The translations under genes and the position numbers were made by a program. A stretch of DNA of 64,000 nt from NCBI GenBank assembly GCA_019802505.1, contig JAFMOC010000096.1, positions 551,001-615,000 on the forward strand, written 5' to 3'. This DNA comes from Corydoras sp. C115. Taxonomy: Eukaryota > Chordata > Actinopteri > Siluriformes > Callichthyidae. Below are positions 9,901 to 20,036 of this stretch, piece by piece (within the stretch, counting starts at the first letter, position 1; every line of letters begins with the position of its first letter). The notes beneath the pieces were generated by a model. It was given only the letters and a program-made list of their open reading frames with translations, searched no databases and was not told the DNA's origin.

Positions 9901-10812
9901 GTGGAGTTTCCATGTCCTCCCCGTGTCCGCGTGGGTTTCCTCCGGGTTCTCCGGTTTCCTCCCACATTCCAAAAACATGGATCAAGTCAATTGAGTTCTC
10001 CAAATTGCCCCATATAGAGTGTGTTTGTGTGAGTGAGTGAGTGTGTGCCCAGCGATAGGTTGGCGCCCTGTCCTGGGTCTATCTGCCCAGCGCCCGAAAC
10101 GTTCTCCCCTGGATGGGCATGGGGAACCCCACCGCGACCCTAATAGAGGATAAAGCAGAGGATAATAAATGAGATGAAGACAGTCTGTCTTTTTTTTTTG
10201 GTAACTATTCATATTAAACAGACCTTTTTAGTTCATGCTCATGGACTAATTGGACCATCCTGCTAGTGTGTCCCCCCCCCTCCTCCGGGTTCTCCGGTTT
10301 CCTCCCACAGTCCAAAAACATGGATCAAGTCAATTGAGTTCTCCAAATTGCCCCATATAGAGTGTGTCTGTGTGAGTGAGTGTGTGCCCAGCGATAGGTT
10401 GGCGTCCTGTCCTGGTTCTATCTGCCCAGCGCCCGAGACGTTCTCCCCTGGATGGGCATGGGGAACCCCCCCCGCCACGACCCTAATAGAGGATGAGGCG
10501 GAAGATAATGAATGAATGAATTTTTCTACATGGGATGAAAACAATTGAAATTGAACCAGTATTAAGTTTAAATGCTAAAACACAAAAGAAATTAATTTCT
10601 TAATTATAAAAAAAAATCCCATGTTACAAATCCAATATTTAACTAAACTATATCTGAGAAAGGGACTGAACCGTGAGTGACCATGTCATCTCATTACAAC
10701 CTCTGTTATTGCTCTGTATTTAATGCTTTGGCCTGTTTCATGTTCTACAGATGATGATAAAATGGAGAACGAGGAAACATCTCAGGGGAGCCCCATGGAA
10801 AATGGAGACTAG
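3936..10812 (+). CDS. thoc7: THO complex subunit 7, gene model lacking central exon(s)
   Basis: THOC7 is a coiled-coil subunit of the nuclear THO/TREX complex that couples transcription to mRNA export. Coding exons I can place: 3936-3954 (MGSITD), 5726-5846, 7690-7817, 9574-9640, 9727-9796 and 10751-10812. All have GT/AG borders, and phases agree for exons 1-2-3 and for the last three. The protein reads MGSITDDEVIRKRLLIDG..., then FAQYQRML...SLSQCEFSMGK...MENYEK, later LEALDKELQQLSQIKE, KQFHVLLSTIQELQQTLEND and ...SPMENGD-stop. These match vertebrate THOC7 (204 aa in human, from memory). About 49 codons (human residues roughly 90-137, the 'AKRIRKNRQEYDALAKVIQ' coiled-coil part) are not found in the 1.76-kb gap between 7817 and 9574. 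Direct joining would shift the frame. Either the exons are lost, or the assembly omits them. Polyadenylation signal AATAAA at 10889. Confidence 0.88.
4333..4617 (+). mobile_element. SINE in thoc7 intron 1
   Basis: Diverged copy with a weak A box (GCGGTGGCTTAGTGG kept), a mutated B box and a shortened 3' half. The unique sequence 3955-4332 before it contains no exon that I recognise. Confidence 0.75.
4622..5462 (+). mobile_element. Three degenerate SINE relics in tandem
   Basis: Relics at about 4622-4848, 4862-5100 and 5115-5462, all in the same sense, with many indels and C-rich slippage. They are much more diverged than neighbouring copies, so probably older. Confidence 0.65.
5924..6020 (+). 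repeat. (AAGAT)n-headed interspersed repeat
   Basis: AAGATAAGATAAGATAAGAC followed by AAACCTTTATTTGTCCCAC. This motif is common in fish interspersed repeats; the family is not assigned. Confidence 0.6.
6056..6260 (-). mobile_element. tRNA-derived SINE, second family
   Basis: Reverse copy of a different SINE whose sense 3' end reads GTCGCTTTGGATAAAAGCGTC then (ACATTT)n. B-box-like GGTTCAAATCCC is visible on the minus strand. The tRNA-like A-box end is cut off at 'CCAACCTGG'. Confidence 0.75.
6436..6786 (-). mobile_element. SINE in thoc7 intron 2
   Basis: Full-length but diverged. Imperfect TSD: CAGTTATTACATACA on the left and CAGTTATTACGTACA on the right, each followed by TTGAAAT. Confidence 0.85.
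6834..7615. mobile_element. hAT-type nonautonomous element interrupted by a SINE
   Basis: Ends are inverted repeats, TAGGGCTGCAAC and GTTGCAGCCCTA, followed inwards by AATCGATTA-rich sequence typical of fish hAT elements. A SINE lies inside it (7216-7571). Without that SINE the element is about 415 bp and has no transposase frame. I see no clear 8-bp duplication. Confidence 0.75.
7216..7571 (-). mobile_element. SINE nested in the hAT element
   Basis: Full-length copy with perfect TSD ACCGATTAATCG on both sides. It therefore inserted after the hAT element. Confidence 0.9.
8094..8151 (-). mobile_element. SINE 3'-end fragment
   Basis: Only the tail-proximal 60 bp remain before the match stops at a G/C run. 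This lies in the thoc7 intron from which exons appear to be missing. Confidence 0.65.
8210..8619. mobile_element. hAT MITE, copy 1
   Basis: Terminal TAGGGCTG...CACCCCTA. It contains the shared internal motifs AGTCGAATC, CACCACAAGATGGCGCTATA and GCAGCAGCCATGGGC. A perfect 8-bp TSD, GTAGGCAC, flanks it (8202-8209 and 8620-8627). No transposase frame. Related copies at 22185 and 24641. Confidence 0.9.
8690..9530 (+). mobile_element. 5'-truncated L2-type LINE end, interrupted
   Basis: Encodes the C-terminal tail of a non-LTR reverse-transcriptase protein: LWNQLPNNIRVADSLNSF before 8752, and FKSLLKTHLFRDAHSD-stop after 9212. The 3' UTR has AAGCGCCTTGAGT and an (ATT)n tail at 9513-9532. Another repeat (8752-9212) is inserted in it. 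The tail ends about 40 bp before the thoc7 exon at 9574. Confidence 0.75.
8752..9212 (+). repeat. Interspersed repeat with five-unit minisatellite
   Basis: Begins with AGAATAGAATT units and GCAGTTTGCATCCATCCAG. From 8877 it contains five tandem copies of a 66- to 77-bp unit starting AGTAGAATATACAGATG (starts 8877, 8943, 9020, 9097, 9174). The first unit lacks an 11-bp insertion present in the next three. A single-unit relative lies at 14170-14395. Confidence 0.8.
9833..10530 (+). mobile_element. Composite insertion: SINE + linker + truncated SINE
   Basis: A SINE (9833-10172), a linker, and a 5'-truncated SINE (10268-10530) together sit between copies of ATTTTTCTAC in thoc7 intron 5. The linker (10173-10245) is the reverse complement of 3395-3476, and the second SINE is truncated near the point where the copy at 3073-3306 is truncated. 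The order matches the reverse complement of 3073-3791. Confidence 0.75.
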
Positions 10813-10888
10813 ATGTTTGTTGTTGATGTTTTTTGTTTTTAATCTGCGCTGTTTGTCAATGTTCTCCTGCTTCTTTTAGTACAGTTGG

Positions 10889-10894
10889 AATAAA
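10889..10894 (+). terminator. thoc7: thoc7 poly(A) signal
   Basis: A canonical AATAAA 77 bp past the thoc7 stop codon, followed by T-rich sequence. Confidence 0.75.
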
Positions 10895-11399
10895 AGTCAT
10901 GCATTTTACAGTCTTGCTTTGCCTTTTTTAATGCAGGTGGTGCTAATACTTATACTTAAGCTCGTTGTTGTATTACTGATATTAACCAGGAGATGGTGCT
11001 GTTGCGTTTTGATGTTTGACGTGTAATATAAAAAATCTTCATTATATTTTTTTTATGAATGGGTTTTTAAAAATTCCAGACAAGGAAATTTCCCCAATAT
11101 ATCCTGACTGTTTAAGGGTGAGGGTCTTCATACCCTCACCCTTAATCAAAGTGAATAGACCTGTACAGGACATGCTGATGGTCAAGTTGGAGACACTTAT
11201 TTGACCCAGTAGTATGAGTGCTGCTCCCCCCCCCCCCCGTACATGACAAAATGGGATGAAAAAGTATTTTTACATTTGTACATTATCATTTGTCAATAAG
11301 TTTGTTATAAGTTCAGCTCTTTTATAACAATGTCTCCTTATTAACAATAAAGAAAACAAAAAAGAAAGAAATATAGATCAACTTAGAACAGAATAATTC

Positions 11400-11684
11400 A
11401 TTTCATTCATTATCTCCCGCTTTATCCTCTATAAGGGTCGCGGGGGGGTTCCCCATGCCCATCCAGGGGAGAACATCTCGGGCGCTGGGCAGATAGACCC
11501 AGGGGGGCCAATCCATCGCTGGGCACACACCACTCACACAGACACACTCTATATGGGGCAATTTGGGGAACTCAATTGACTTGATTCATGTTTTTGGACT
11601 GTGGGAGGAAACCGGAGAACCCGGGCGCTGGGCAGATGGGGATTACATTCCCCAGGACCAGGGCAATGATCTATCACTGGGCAA
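11400..11684 (-). mobile_element. Rearranged SINE
   Basis: Tail and body match up to about 11620. A second, scrambled body piece follows, and no head is present. Confidence 0.7.
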
Positions 11685-11746
11685 CATTTTTGAACCACTA
11701 CACTCATTCATCAGCAACATTAATTCAGGAGAACAATTTATTAACA

Positions 11747-12084
11747 GGCGGCACGGTGGCTTAGTGGTTCTCTCAGCTCTAGGGATTCCCGGTTCGAATC
11801 ACCATCTGGGTGGAGTTTCCATGTTCTCCCCGTGTCAGTGTGGGTTTCCTCCGGGTTCTCCGCTTTCCTCCCACAGTCCAAAAACATGGATCAAGTCAAT
11901 TGAATTCTCAAAATTGCCCCATATAGAGTGTGTCTGTGTGAGTGAGTGTGTGCCTAGTGATGGATTGGCGCCCTGTCCTGGGTCTATCTGCCCAGCGCCC
12001 GAGACGTTCTCCCCTGGATGGGCATGGGGAACCCCACCGCGACCCTAATAGAGGATAAAGCGGGAGATAATGAATGAATGAATG
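11747..12084 (+). mobile_element. SINE, full length
   Basis: Small deletion between the A and B boxes ('GTGGTTCTCTCAGC'), otherwise complete. Confidence 0.9.
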
Positions 12085-12179
12085 GTTTAAATGCAAATAT
12101 CCAGATCTTTTCTGCCGTTGTGAACTTTAATGATAACAAAACCACACGAAGGAGAAAAGGTGCAAATGCCACAAACACC

Positions 12180-12181
12180 AA

Positions 12182-12212
<31 letters not shown>
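12180..12212. repeat. (ATT)n microsatellite
   Basis: About 11 ATT units. The rest of 12085-12606 is unique AT-rich DNA with no gene seen. Confidence 0.85.
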
Positions 12213-12215
<3 letters not shown>

Positions 12216-12606
12216 TTTATTTTTTTTTTTAACACGTTCACCTTTACAGTGTAATGCCATCCTGATTAATGATGTTTATTATTTGAGCATGAGACGGCGA
12301 TTTAGAGCCACATGGCGACCTGGTGAGTCACTTGCGTGCTGATGGAAACTCAATGAGACAATTGTCCACCTTCAAGCTGCAGATTCTTTTCACATCCACG
12401 AGCTTATTGTGAACCCATGAAACTAGATTTACTGACTACATTCATTCATGCACAGGGACAAGGACCATTATATACACATTAGTAGTTTGTGTTTATTGTG
12501 AGGTTTGTATAAATTTTTTATAGTAGATTCAATAGTGCGTCTTAAAGCACATCCTCTACCACAAACTTAATAATTAACAAAATAATTAATAACTAAATAA
12601 ACCTGG

Positions 12607-13690
12607 GGCGGCACGGTGGCTTAGTGGTCAGCACGTTCTCCTCTCAGCACTAGGGATTCCCACTTCGAATCCCCATCTGGATGGAGTTTCCATGTTCTCC
12701 CCGTGTCTGCGTGGGTTTCCTCCGGGTTCTCCGGTTTCCTCCCACAGTCCAAAAACATGGATCAAGTCAATTGAGTTCTCCAAATTGCCCCATATAGAGT
12801 TTGTCTGTGTGAGTGAGTGTGTACCCAGTGATGGATTGGCGCCCTGTCCTGGGTCTATCTGCCCAGCGCCCGAAACGTTCTCCCCTGGATGGGCATGGGG
12901 AACCCCACCGCGACCCTAATAGAGGATAAAGCGGAAGATAATGAATGAATGAATTAATTAATAACTAAATAAATCTGACAGGCACGGTGGTTTAGTGGTT
13001 TAGCATGTTCTCCTCTCAGCACTAGGGATTCCCGCTTTGAATCCCCATCTGGGTGGAGTTTCCATGTTCTCCCCGTGTCCGTGTGGGTTTCCTCCGGGTT
13101 CTCCGCTTTCCTCCCACAGTCCAAAAACATGGATCAAGTCAATTGAGTTCTCCAAATTGCCCCATATAGAGTGTGTTTGAGTGTGTGAGTGTGTACCCAG
13201 CGATAGATTGGCGCCCTGTCCTGGGTCTATCTGCCCAGCGCCCGAAACGTTCTCCCCTGGATGGGCATGGGGAACCCCACCATGACCCTAATAGAGGATA
13301 AAGTGGGAGATAATGAATGAATTAATAACTAAATAAATCTGACAGGCACGGTGGCTTAGTGGTTTAGCACGTTCTCTCAGCGCTAGGGATTCCCGGTTCG
13401 AATTCCCATCTGGGTGGAGTTTCCATGTTCTCCCCGTGTCTGCGTGGGTTTCCTCCGGGTTCTCCGCTTTCCTCCCACAGTCCAAAAACATGGATCAAGG
13501 TCAATTGAGTTCTCCAAATTGCCCCATATAGAGTGTGTCTGTGTGAGTGAGTGTGTACCCAGTGATGGATTGGCGCCCTGTCCTGGGTGTATCTGCCCAG
13601 CGCCCGAGACGTTCTCCCCTGGATGGGCATGGGGAACCCCACCGCGACCCTAATAGAGGATAAAGCGGGAGATAATGAATGAATGAATGA
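12607..13690 (+). mobile_element. Three consecutive SINEs separated by the same flank
   Basis: Copies at 12607-12953, 12981-13322 and 13345-13690 run head to tail. Each is preceded by a version of AATAACTAAATAAATCTG. The copies differ from each other at many positions, for example the second has a mutated B box (GCTTTGAATCC), so they are not a recent triplication. Confidence 0.9.
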
Positions 13691-14163
13691 ACTAACTGTA
13701 ATCTGAAGCCTAAAAAGCTTTTACAAACTTAATACGCTTGCTGTAACCTTATTCTCCGAGTTTTTCCACCAGTCATCAGACTGACATTTCAGCTACAGAC
13801 CGTCTGTCCTGTCTGATCCGAAGGTCGAAGACTTTCATACGCTCTGTCTCTATTCCTCTCTAACAGCACAACACGACGGTCGGCTTGTTTTTTTAGCACA
13901 CTCTCGAGTCAAGGTGCTCCGTTCCTGAAACCTTCTCAGAGAGAAAGATTTGCCAAACAACATGGTCTGCCACATCTCACCCTGTCTCTATGGTAACAGT
14001 GTAGAAGTGCGCTTAAGCAGTCAGGACAGTACAGTGTGCTCCGAAGGATTTGCTCAGGTCAGCATGGCATCTTCATCTGCATTGCCAGTTAAGTTCACAT
14101 AGACACGATAGATGAGAGCTTCTGAAGAGACACTTTAATATTAAATGGTCAGTAGTGTCTATT
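13691..14163. other. Unique intergenic DNA, no gene recognised
   Basis: Mixed-composition single-copy sequence with no open frame of note and no repeat that I recognise. Confidence 0.6.
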
Positions 14164-14395
14164 AAACCAGAATAGAATAGAATAGAATAGAATTCAACTT
14201 ATAAACAACGCAATGCAGTTTGCATCCATCCAGAAGTGCTTTAGCAGATATATAAATATATACATTACAAAGTAATTTGTTGAGTAGAATATACAAATAT
14301 GAATGTACAGACTATAAACAGATTATAAATATGAAATATACAAGCTATGAACATGTACAGACTATGAGCAGATATAATAAATCTATTTGCATGTG
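14164..14395 (+). repeat. Second copy of the AGAAT-headed repeat
   Basis: Shares (AGAAT)n, GCAGTTTGCATCCATCCAG and AGTGCTTTAGCAGATATA with 8752-8876. It has just one diverged minisatellite unit. Confidence 0.75.
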
Positions 14396-14429
14396 AGGTA
14401 ATAAGGCTCTAACATACGTTTCTATTATT

Positions 14430-14773
14430 CATTCATCCATTATCTCCGCTTTATCCTCTATTAGGGTCGCGGTGGGGTTCCCCATGCCCATCCAGGGGAG
14501 AACGTCTCAGGCGCTGGGCAGATAGACCCAGGACAGGGCGCCAATCCATCGCTGGGCACACACTCACTCACACAGACACACTCTATATGGGTAATTTTGG
14601 AGAACTCAATTGACTTGATCCATGTTTTTGGACTGTGGGAGGAAAGCGGAGAACCCGGACGAAACCCACGCAGACACGGGGAGAACATGGAAAATCCACC
14701 CAGATGGGGATTCGAACCGGGAATCCCTAGCGCTGAGAGGAGAACGTGCTAAACCACTAAGCCACCGTGCCGC
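14430..14773 (-). mobile_element. SINE, full length
   Basis: TSD CGTTTCTATTAT on both sides. Confidence 0.9.
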
Positions 14774-14882
14774 CGTTTCTATTATATTTTTTTAATTGAA
14801 AAAGGACGAATTTCCCCCCATTTATTACATTCTGCTCAAAATAATATTCCTGAGCCAAAATTTAGAACTCTATTCTATTTAG

Positions 14883-14973
14883 ATTCATTCATTCATTATC
14901 TTCTGCTTTATCCTCTATTAGGGTCGCGGTGGGGTTCCCCATGCCCATCCAGGGGAGAACGTTTTGGGCGCTG
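14883..14973 (-). mobile_element. Severely 5'-truncated SINE with intact TSD
   Basis: Only the 3' 90 bp, ending at GGGCGCTG, flanked by TATTCTATTTAGA on both sides. Confidence 0.85.
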
Positions 14974-15054
14974 TATTCTATTTAGACTTTCCATTTATTA
15001 CAGACCTTTTGAAAAAGAAGCTGTAGGAAATAAAATCAGTGATTCAACATGGAG

Positions 15055-15753
15055 GGCACGGTGGCTTAGTGGTTAGCACGTTCTCCTCTCAGCACTAGGG
15101 ATTCCCGGTTCGAATCCCCATCTGGGTGGAGTTTCCATGTTCTCCCCGTGTCCGCGTGGGTTTCCTTCGGGTTCTCCGGTTTCCTCCCACAGTCCAAAAA
15201 CATGGATCAAGTCAATTGAATTCTCAAGAAATTGCCCCATATAGAGTGTGTCTGTGTGAGTGAGTGTGTGCCCAGCGATGGATTGGCACCCTGTCCTGGG
15301 TCTATCTGCCCAGCGCCTGAGATGTTCTCCCCTGGATGGGCATGGGGAACCCCACCGCAACCTTAATAGAGGATGAAGCGGGAGATAATGAATGAATGAC
15401 TAGAGTTGAGGCGGCACGGTGGCTTAGAGTTTAGCATGTTCTCCTCTCAGCACTAGGGATTCCCGGTTCCAATCCCCATCTGGGTGGATTTTCCATGTTC
15501 TCCCCGTGGGTTTCCTCCGGGTTCTCCGGTTTCCTCCCACAGTCCAAAAACATGGATCAAGTCAATTGAGTTCACCAAATTGCCCCATATAGAGTGTGTC
15601 TGTGTGAGTGAGTGTGTGTGTGCCCAGCGATGGATTGGCGTCCTGTCATGGGTGTATCTGCCCAGCGCCCGAGACGTTCTCCCCTGGATGGGCATGGGGA
15701 ACCCCACCGCGACCCTAATAGAGGATAAAGCGGGAGATAATAAATGAATGAAT
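15055..15753 (+). mobile_element. Two adjacent full SINEs
   Basis: Copies at 15055-15398 and 15411-15753. The second has TSD ACTAGAGTTGAG / ACTCGAGTTGAG and probably entered at the tail of the first. Confidence 0.9.
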
Positions 15754-15755
15754 GA

Positions 15756-16256
15756 CTCGAGTTGAGTTTGACACAGCCAGGTTAGCCCTTCACCCCCCCA
15801 AACATATTTTTCTGAATCCACTTTTCTATTCATCCATTGGTAGTTTGTCCTAAACAATGAAATCAAATTAAAAGACAGAAGGAAACTTTAACAGAAGTGT
15901 TTTGCTGCTCAGATGTATTTTCTGAGATAAAGACCACACCTCCTCATGACTTTTAGTACAGATCTCCATAAAGAGTTTAGATTTATCAAAGATATGAGTC
16001 TCATTAAGACTTTTATCTCAACAAAAGTTACTCAGACTTTGTAATTTAATCTGGAAGGCACACATACCCATGGAGACACAGACAGCCATCTCTCGCTCCC
16101 CCTCCACTGCTCATGCTCCACCACACTCACTCTCACTGCACTCACAAGAGAGAGACAATTAGTGACATAAAAAGGCAGCAGGTGTTTTCCATTTACCTGA
16201 TCTGCTCCCCTGCCTCGCCCTCCCCTTCACAGACGCTGCTCAGTCTCACTCTGGGC
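15756..16256. other. Unique intergenic DNA
   Basis: No gene recognised. 16070-16245 is rich in CTC/CAC. Confidence 0.55.
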
Positions 16257-16968
16257 ATTCATTCATTCATTCATTATCTCCCGCTTTATCCTCTATTAGG
16301 GTCGCGGTGGGGTTCCCCATGCCCATCCAGGAGAGAACGTTTCGGGCGCTGGGCAGACACATCCAGGACAGGGCGCCAATCCATCGCTGGGCACACACTC
16401 ACACACACACACACTTTATATGGGGCAATTTGGAGAACTCAATTAACTTGATACATGTTTTTGGACTGTGGGGGGAAACCGGAGAACCCGGAGGAAACCC
16501 ACACAGACACGGGGAGAACATGGAAACTCCACCCAGATGGGGATTCGAACCGGGAATCCCTAGCGCTGAGAGGAGAACGTGCTAAACCACTAAGCCACTG
16601 TGCCGCCCGGCACTTATTTATTCATTCATTCATTATCTCCCGCTTTATCCTCTATTAGGGTCGCGGTGGGGTTCCCCATGCCCATCCAGGGGAGAACATC
16701 TCGGGCTCTGGGCAGATAGACCCAGGACAGAGCGCCAATCGATCGCTGGGCACACACTCACTCACACAAACACACTCTATATGGGGCAATTTGGAGAACT
16801 CAATTGACTTGATCCATGTTTTTGGACTGTGGGAGGAAACCGGAGAACCCGGAGGAAACCCACGTGGACACGGGGAGAACATGGAAACTCCACCCAGATG
16901 GGGATTCGAACCGGGAATCCCTAGTGCTGAGAGGAGAAACTGCCAACCACTAAGCCACTGTGCCGCCC
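16257..16968 (-). mobile_element. Two adjacent full SINEs
   Basis: Copies at 16257-16608 and 16620-16968, same orientation. The second has a single change in the A-box arm (AAGCCACTG). Confidence 0.9.
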
Positions 16969-17012
16969 CACTCTAGGCAGTTATCTAATAATTGATATTC
17001 TGATATGATAAA

Positions 17013-17397
17013 GGGCGGCACGGTGGATTAGTGGTTAGAACATTCTCCTCTCAGCACTAGGGATTCCCGGTTCGAATCCCCATCTGGGTGGAGTTTCCAT
17101 GTTGTCCCCGTGTCCGCGTGGGTTTCCTCCAGGTTCTCCGGTTTCCTCCCACAGTCCAAAAACATGGATCAAGTTAATTGAGTTCTCTAAAATTGCCCCA
17201 TATAGAGTGTGTTTGTGTGAGAGAGTGTGTGCCCAGCGATGGATTGGCGTCCTGTCCTGGGTCTATCTGCCCAGCGCCCGCCCACCCTCCCCCCCCCCCC
17301 CCCCCCACCCCCCCCAGACGTTCTCCCCTGGATGGGCATGGGGAACCCCACCGCGACCCTAATAGAGGATAAAGCATAAGATAATGAATGAATGAAT
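17013..17397 (+). mobile_element. SINE with poly(C) expansion
   Basis: TSD TGATATGATAAA. A C-rich block of about 40 bp (17279-17317) replaces the usual 'CCGAGACG' joint. Confidence 0.9.
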
Positions 17398-17485
17398 GAT
17401 ATGATAAAAATTTGTTTTATTAGTAAGATTTCTCACATATTAACCTAATAATTGCTGTATAATTTCTCAATGCACAAAAGTGGGT

Positions 17486-17680
17486 GTGGGAGCTCAGTGG
17501 GGTTATCAATCTAAAAGTTGGTAGTTCAAATCACATGTCTAGTGCAGTTACCAGTGAGGGGCCCTTGAGCAAGGCTCTTAACCCTCATTGCTCGCGGCTT
17601 ACCCTTAATTCTAACTCACACCTACATGTTGGATACTTATATACACATTCACTTTGAATAAAGCATCTGCAGAATGAACC
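17486..17680 (+). mobile_element. Second-family SINE, diverged
   Basis: A-box-like GGGAGCTCAGTGG and B-box-like GTAGTTCAAATCAC, then CCTTGAGCAAGGCTCTTAACC. The 3' end is AATAAAGCATCTGCAGAATG. Confidence 0.65.
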
Positions 17681-18165
17681 CATGAAACTAAAAACCCAGT
17701 GCCTTAAAGCTGATGATATGTTATATATTGTATTTAGCATCTTTAGAGTAAACTTGAATGGTCTGAAATGTTCATGGTGGTAATGTGAAGTCCAGCAGCC
17801 AGAGTTAATAACAGTCCTTTCTAAGAAACCTCATGCAGGTAAAAGAAAAGTGTTAGTGTGCAGGGTGGAGAGGAGTAGAGTCGATGTGCGGAGGTGGATT
17901 TCAGGATCCAGTATGGGATCAAATAAAATAGAGAAAATAAGTGGACACAATGTAAAAAACGATGTGGAGGCATGATGGTCAATAACTGCCCAGGGTTCTC
18001 ATGCCAACCTTCATTGCGGAGGTGGAATATTCAGCATGAGCCTCAGACTAAAGAACGTTCCATATTTAAAAAGTTAGCTTCAAAAAGTTTGAGTTTATTG
18101 ACTAAAAAACAGCAACCCACATTTTTGAGTAAGTTTAAATATATATTTAAACCTGATAACTACTA
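17681..18165. other. Unique intergenic DNA
   Basis: No gene or recognisable repeat. Confidence 0.55.
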
Positions 18166-18530
18166 CGGCGGCACCGTGGTTCAGTGGTCAGCACGTTCTC
18201 CTCTCAGCTCTAGGGATTCCCGGTTCGAATCCCCATCTGGGTGGAGTTTCCATGTTCTCCCCGTGTCCGCGTGGGTTTCCTCCGGCTTCTCCGGTTTCCT
18301 CCCACAGTCCAAAAACATGGATCAAGTCAATTGAGTTCTCAAAAATTTGCCCCCTATAGAGTGTGTCTGTGTGAGTGAGTGTGTGCCCAGCGATAGATTG
18401 GCGCCCTGTCCTGGGCCTATCTGCCCAGCGCCCGAGACGTTCTCCCCTGGATGGGCATGGGGAAACCCCCCCCCCCACGACCCTAATAGAGGATAAAGCG
18501 GGAGATAATGAATGAATGAATGAATGAATT
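18166..18530 (+). mobile_element. SINE, full length
   Basis: Tail of five GAAT units. A box slightly mutated (TGGTTCAGTGG). Confidence 0.9.
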
Positions 18531-19503
18531 CACTATTATTCAGGCTGCTGTAAGCAGATTATTATGCACATGCAGATCTATTTCAAACTTGCAGTTCAAT
18601 AAGAAGAACCTTTTATTTTTATGTCTTTATTGACAGTTTTTAAAAACGAACATGCATTACCTTTATGCTACATAATCATCTTAATTCACTCACAACAAAG
18701 AATTCCAAATGACCTCATACATCTCTATTTATATATCATATATCATATATATATATATATTATGATATATATACTGTATATCAGTGTTTTATATTGTCAT
18801 TATGTTATAAAAAACAACCCTTCAAAAACAGGTTACAGTGTCATTACCATCCAACGAACAAACAGAAAACATTAGACACATGTAAACATCGAAACTCAGT
18901 GAGAAACAATAAATGTTATTCACATTATAAACATTGTTTAAACATCAGACCGCACCAAAGATATGAACTAAAGAAAGAACTCATTTAAAAAACCAGGAAC
19001 AACTAATATCTTACTATTTACAGGACCGAAGTGTATGGGGATTAATGTGAACGCGATTGAAAAAGGCTTGCTTTCTGCATCATTTGTAATCTTTATGTAG
19101 CAACTGCATTCACTTTACATGCAATCAGGCAAAACAGCACATAAACCTGCCCTCATATACAGTATTATAACATAACCCAGATAAATCAGTGCATTTTCAC
19201 TAAAATCATTCACAAAAATTACAAAGAAAATCTTCCTTTGGTTCTTGGGAACAATTTACAGTATTTATATAAATAACTTTCCTAAAAGGAGAACTCAATA
19301 ATCTGGGATTGTTTAATTGACAAAATGGACATGTGCTTCGTTCATAATGCAGGTTGTGTAGATTTTTTAAATCTTACATATTAAAAGAGAAATTTGGTTT
19401 GTAGGAAATCAGACAGATTAAAGACAGCGGAGATAATATTGACATACACAGATTTATGGTTTGGGCTCCAGATTATTTATATTTGAAAACTGATAATCTG
19501 GGA
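18531..19503. other. AT-rich intergenic DNA
   Basis: Includes TATA-rich simple sequence at 18735-18785. Short frames only, no gene seen. Confidence 0.55.
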
Positions 19504-19855
19504 GGCGGCACGGTGGCTTAGTGATTAGCACGTTCACCTCTCAGCACTAGGGATTCTCGGTTCGAATCTCCATCTGGGTGGAGTTTCCATGTTCTCCCCG
19601 TGTCCGCGTGGGTTTCCTCCGGGTTCTCTGGTTTCCTCCCACAGTCCAAAAACATGGATCAAGTTAATTGAGTTCTCAAAAAAATTGCCCCATATAGAGT
19701 GTGTCTGTGTGAGTGAGTGTGTGCCCAGCGATGGATTGGCACCCTGTCCTGGGTCTATCTGCCCAGCGCCCGAGACGTTCTCCCCTGGATGGGCATGGGG
19801 AACCCCATCGCGACCCTAATAGAGGATAAAGCGGGAGATAATGAATGAATGAATA
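19504..19855 (+). mobile_element. SINE, full length
   Basis: TSD AATCTGGG on both sides, with further imperfect identity. Confidence 0.9.
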
Positions 19856-19973
19856 ATCTGGGTGGCATTAATAAAAAAAAAAATAAAAAAAAAAAACACA
19901 GTACCCAAATAACAAAACTGTTCTGAACCTCATCATTTTCTTTATAATTTTAATTAAATTGTAATTAAAATAC

Positions 19974-19978
<5 letters not shown>

Positions 19979-20024
<46 letters not shown>

Positions 20025-20036
20025 TATATATATATA
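19979..20036. repeat. (TA)n tract left of Tc1
   Basis: Nearly pure TA. The Tc1 element inserted at a TA within the tract, whose continuation is at 21656-21727. Confidence 0.9.

Noticed and set aside
12692..12919. Recurrent 75-codon open frame (MFSPC...SPVSSHSPKTW...) found dozens of times
   Set aside because: It is the antisense or sense translation of the SINE body, and its boundaries follow SINE ends. Variants with indels shift it freely, so it is not a conserved protein family.
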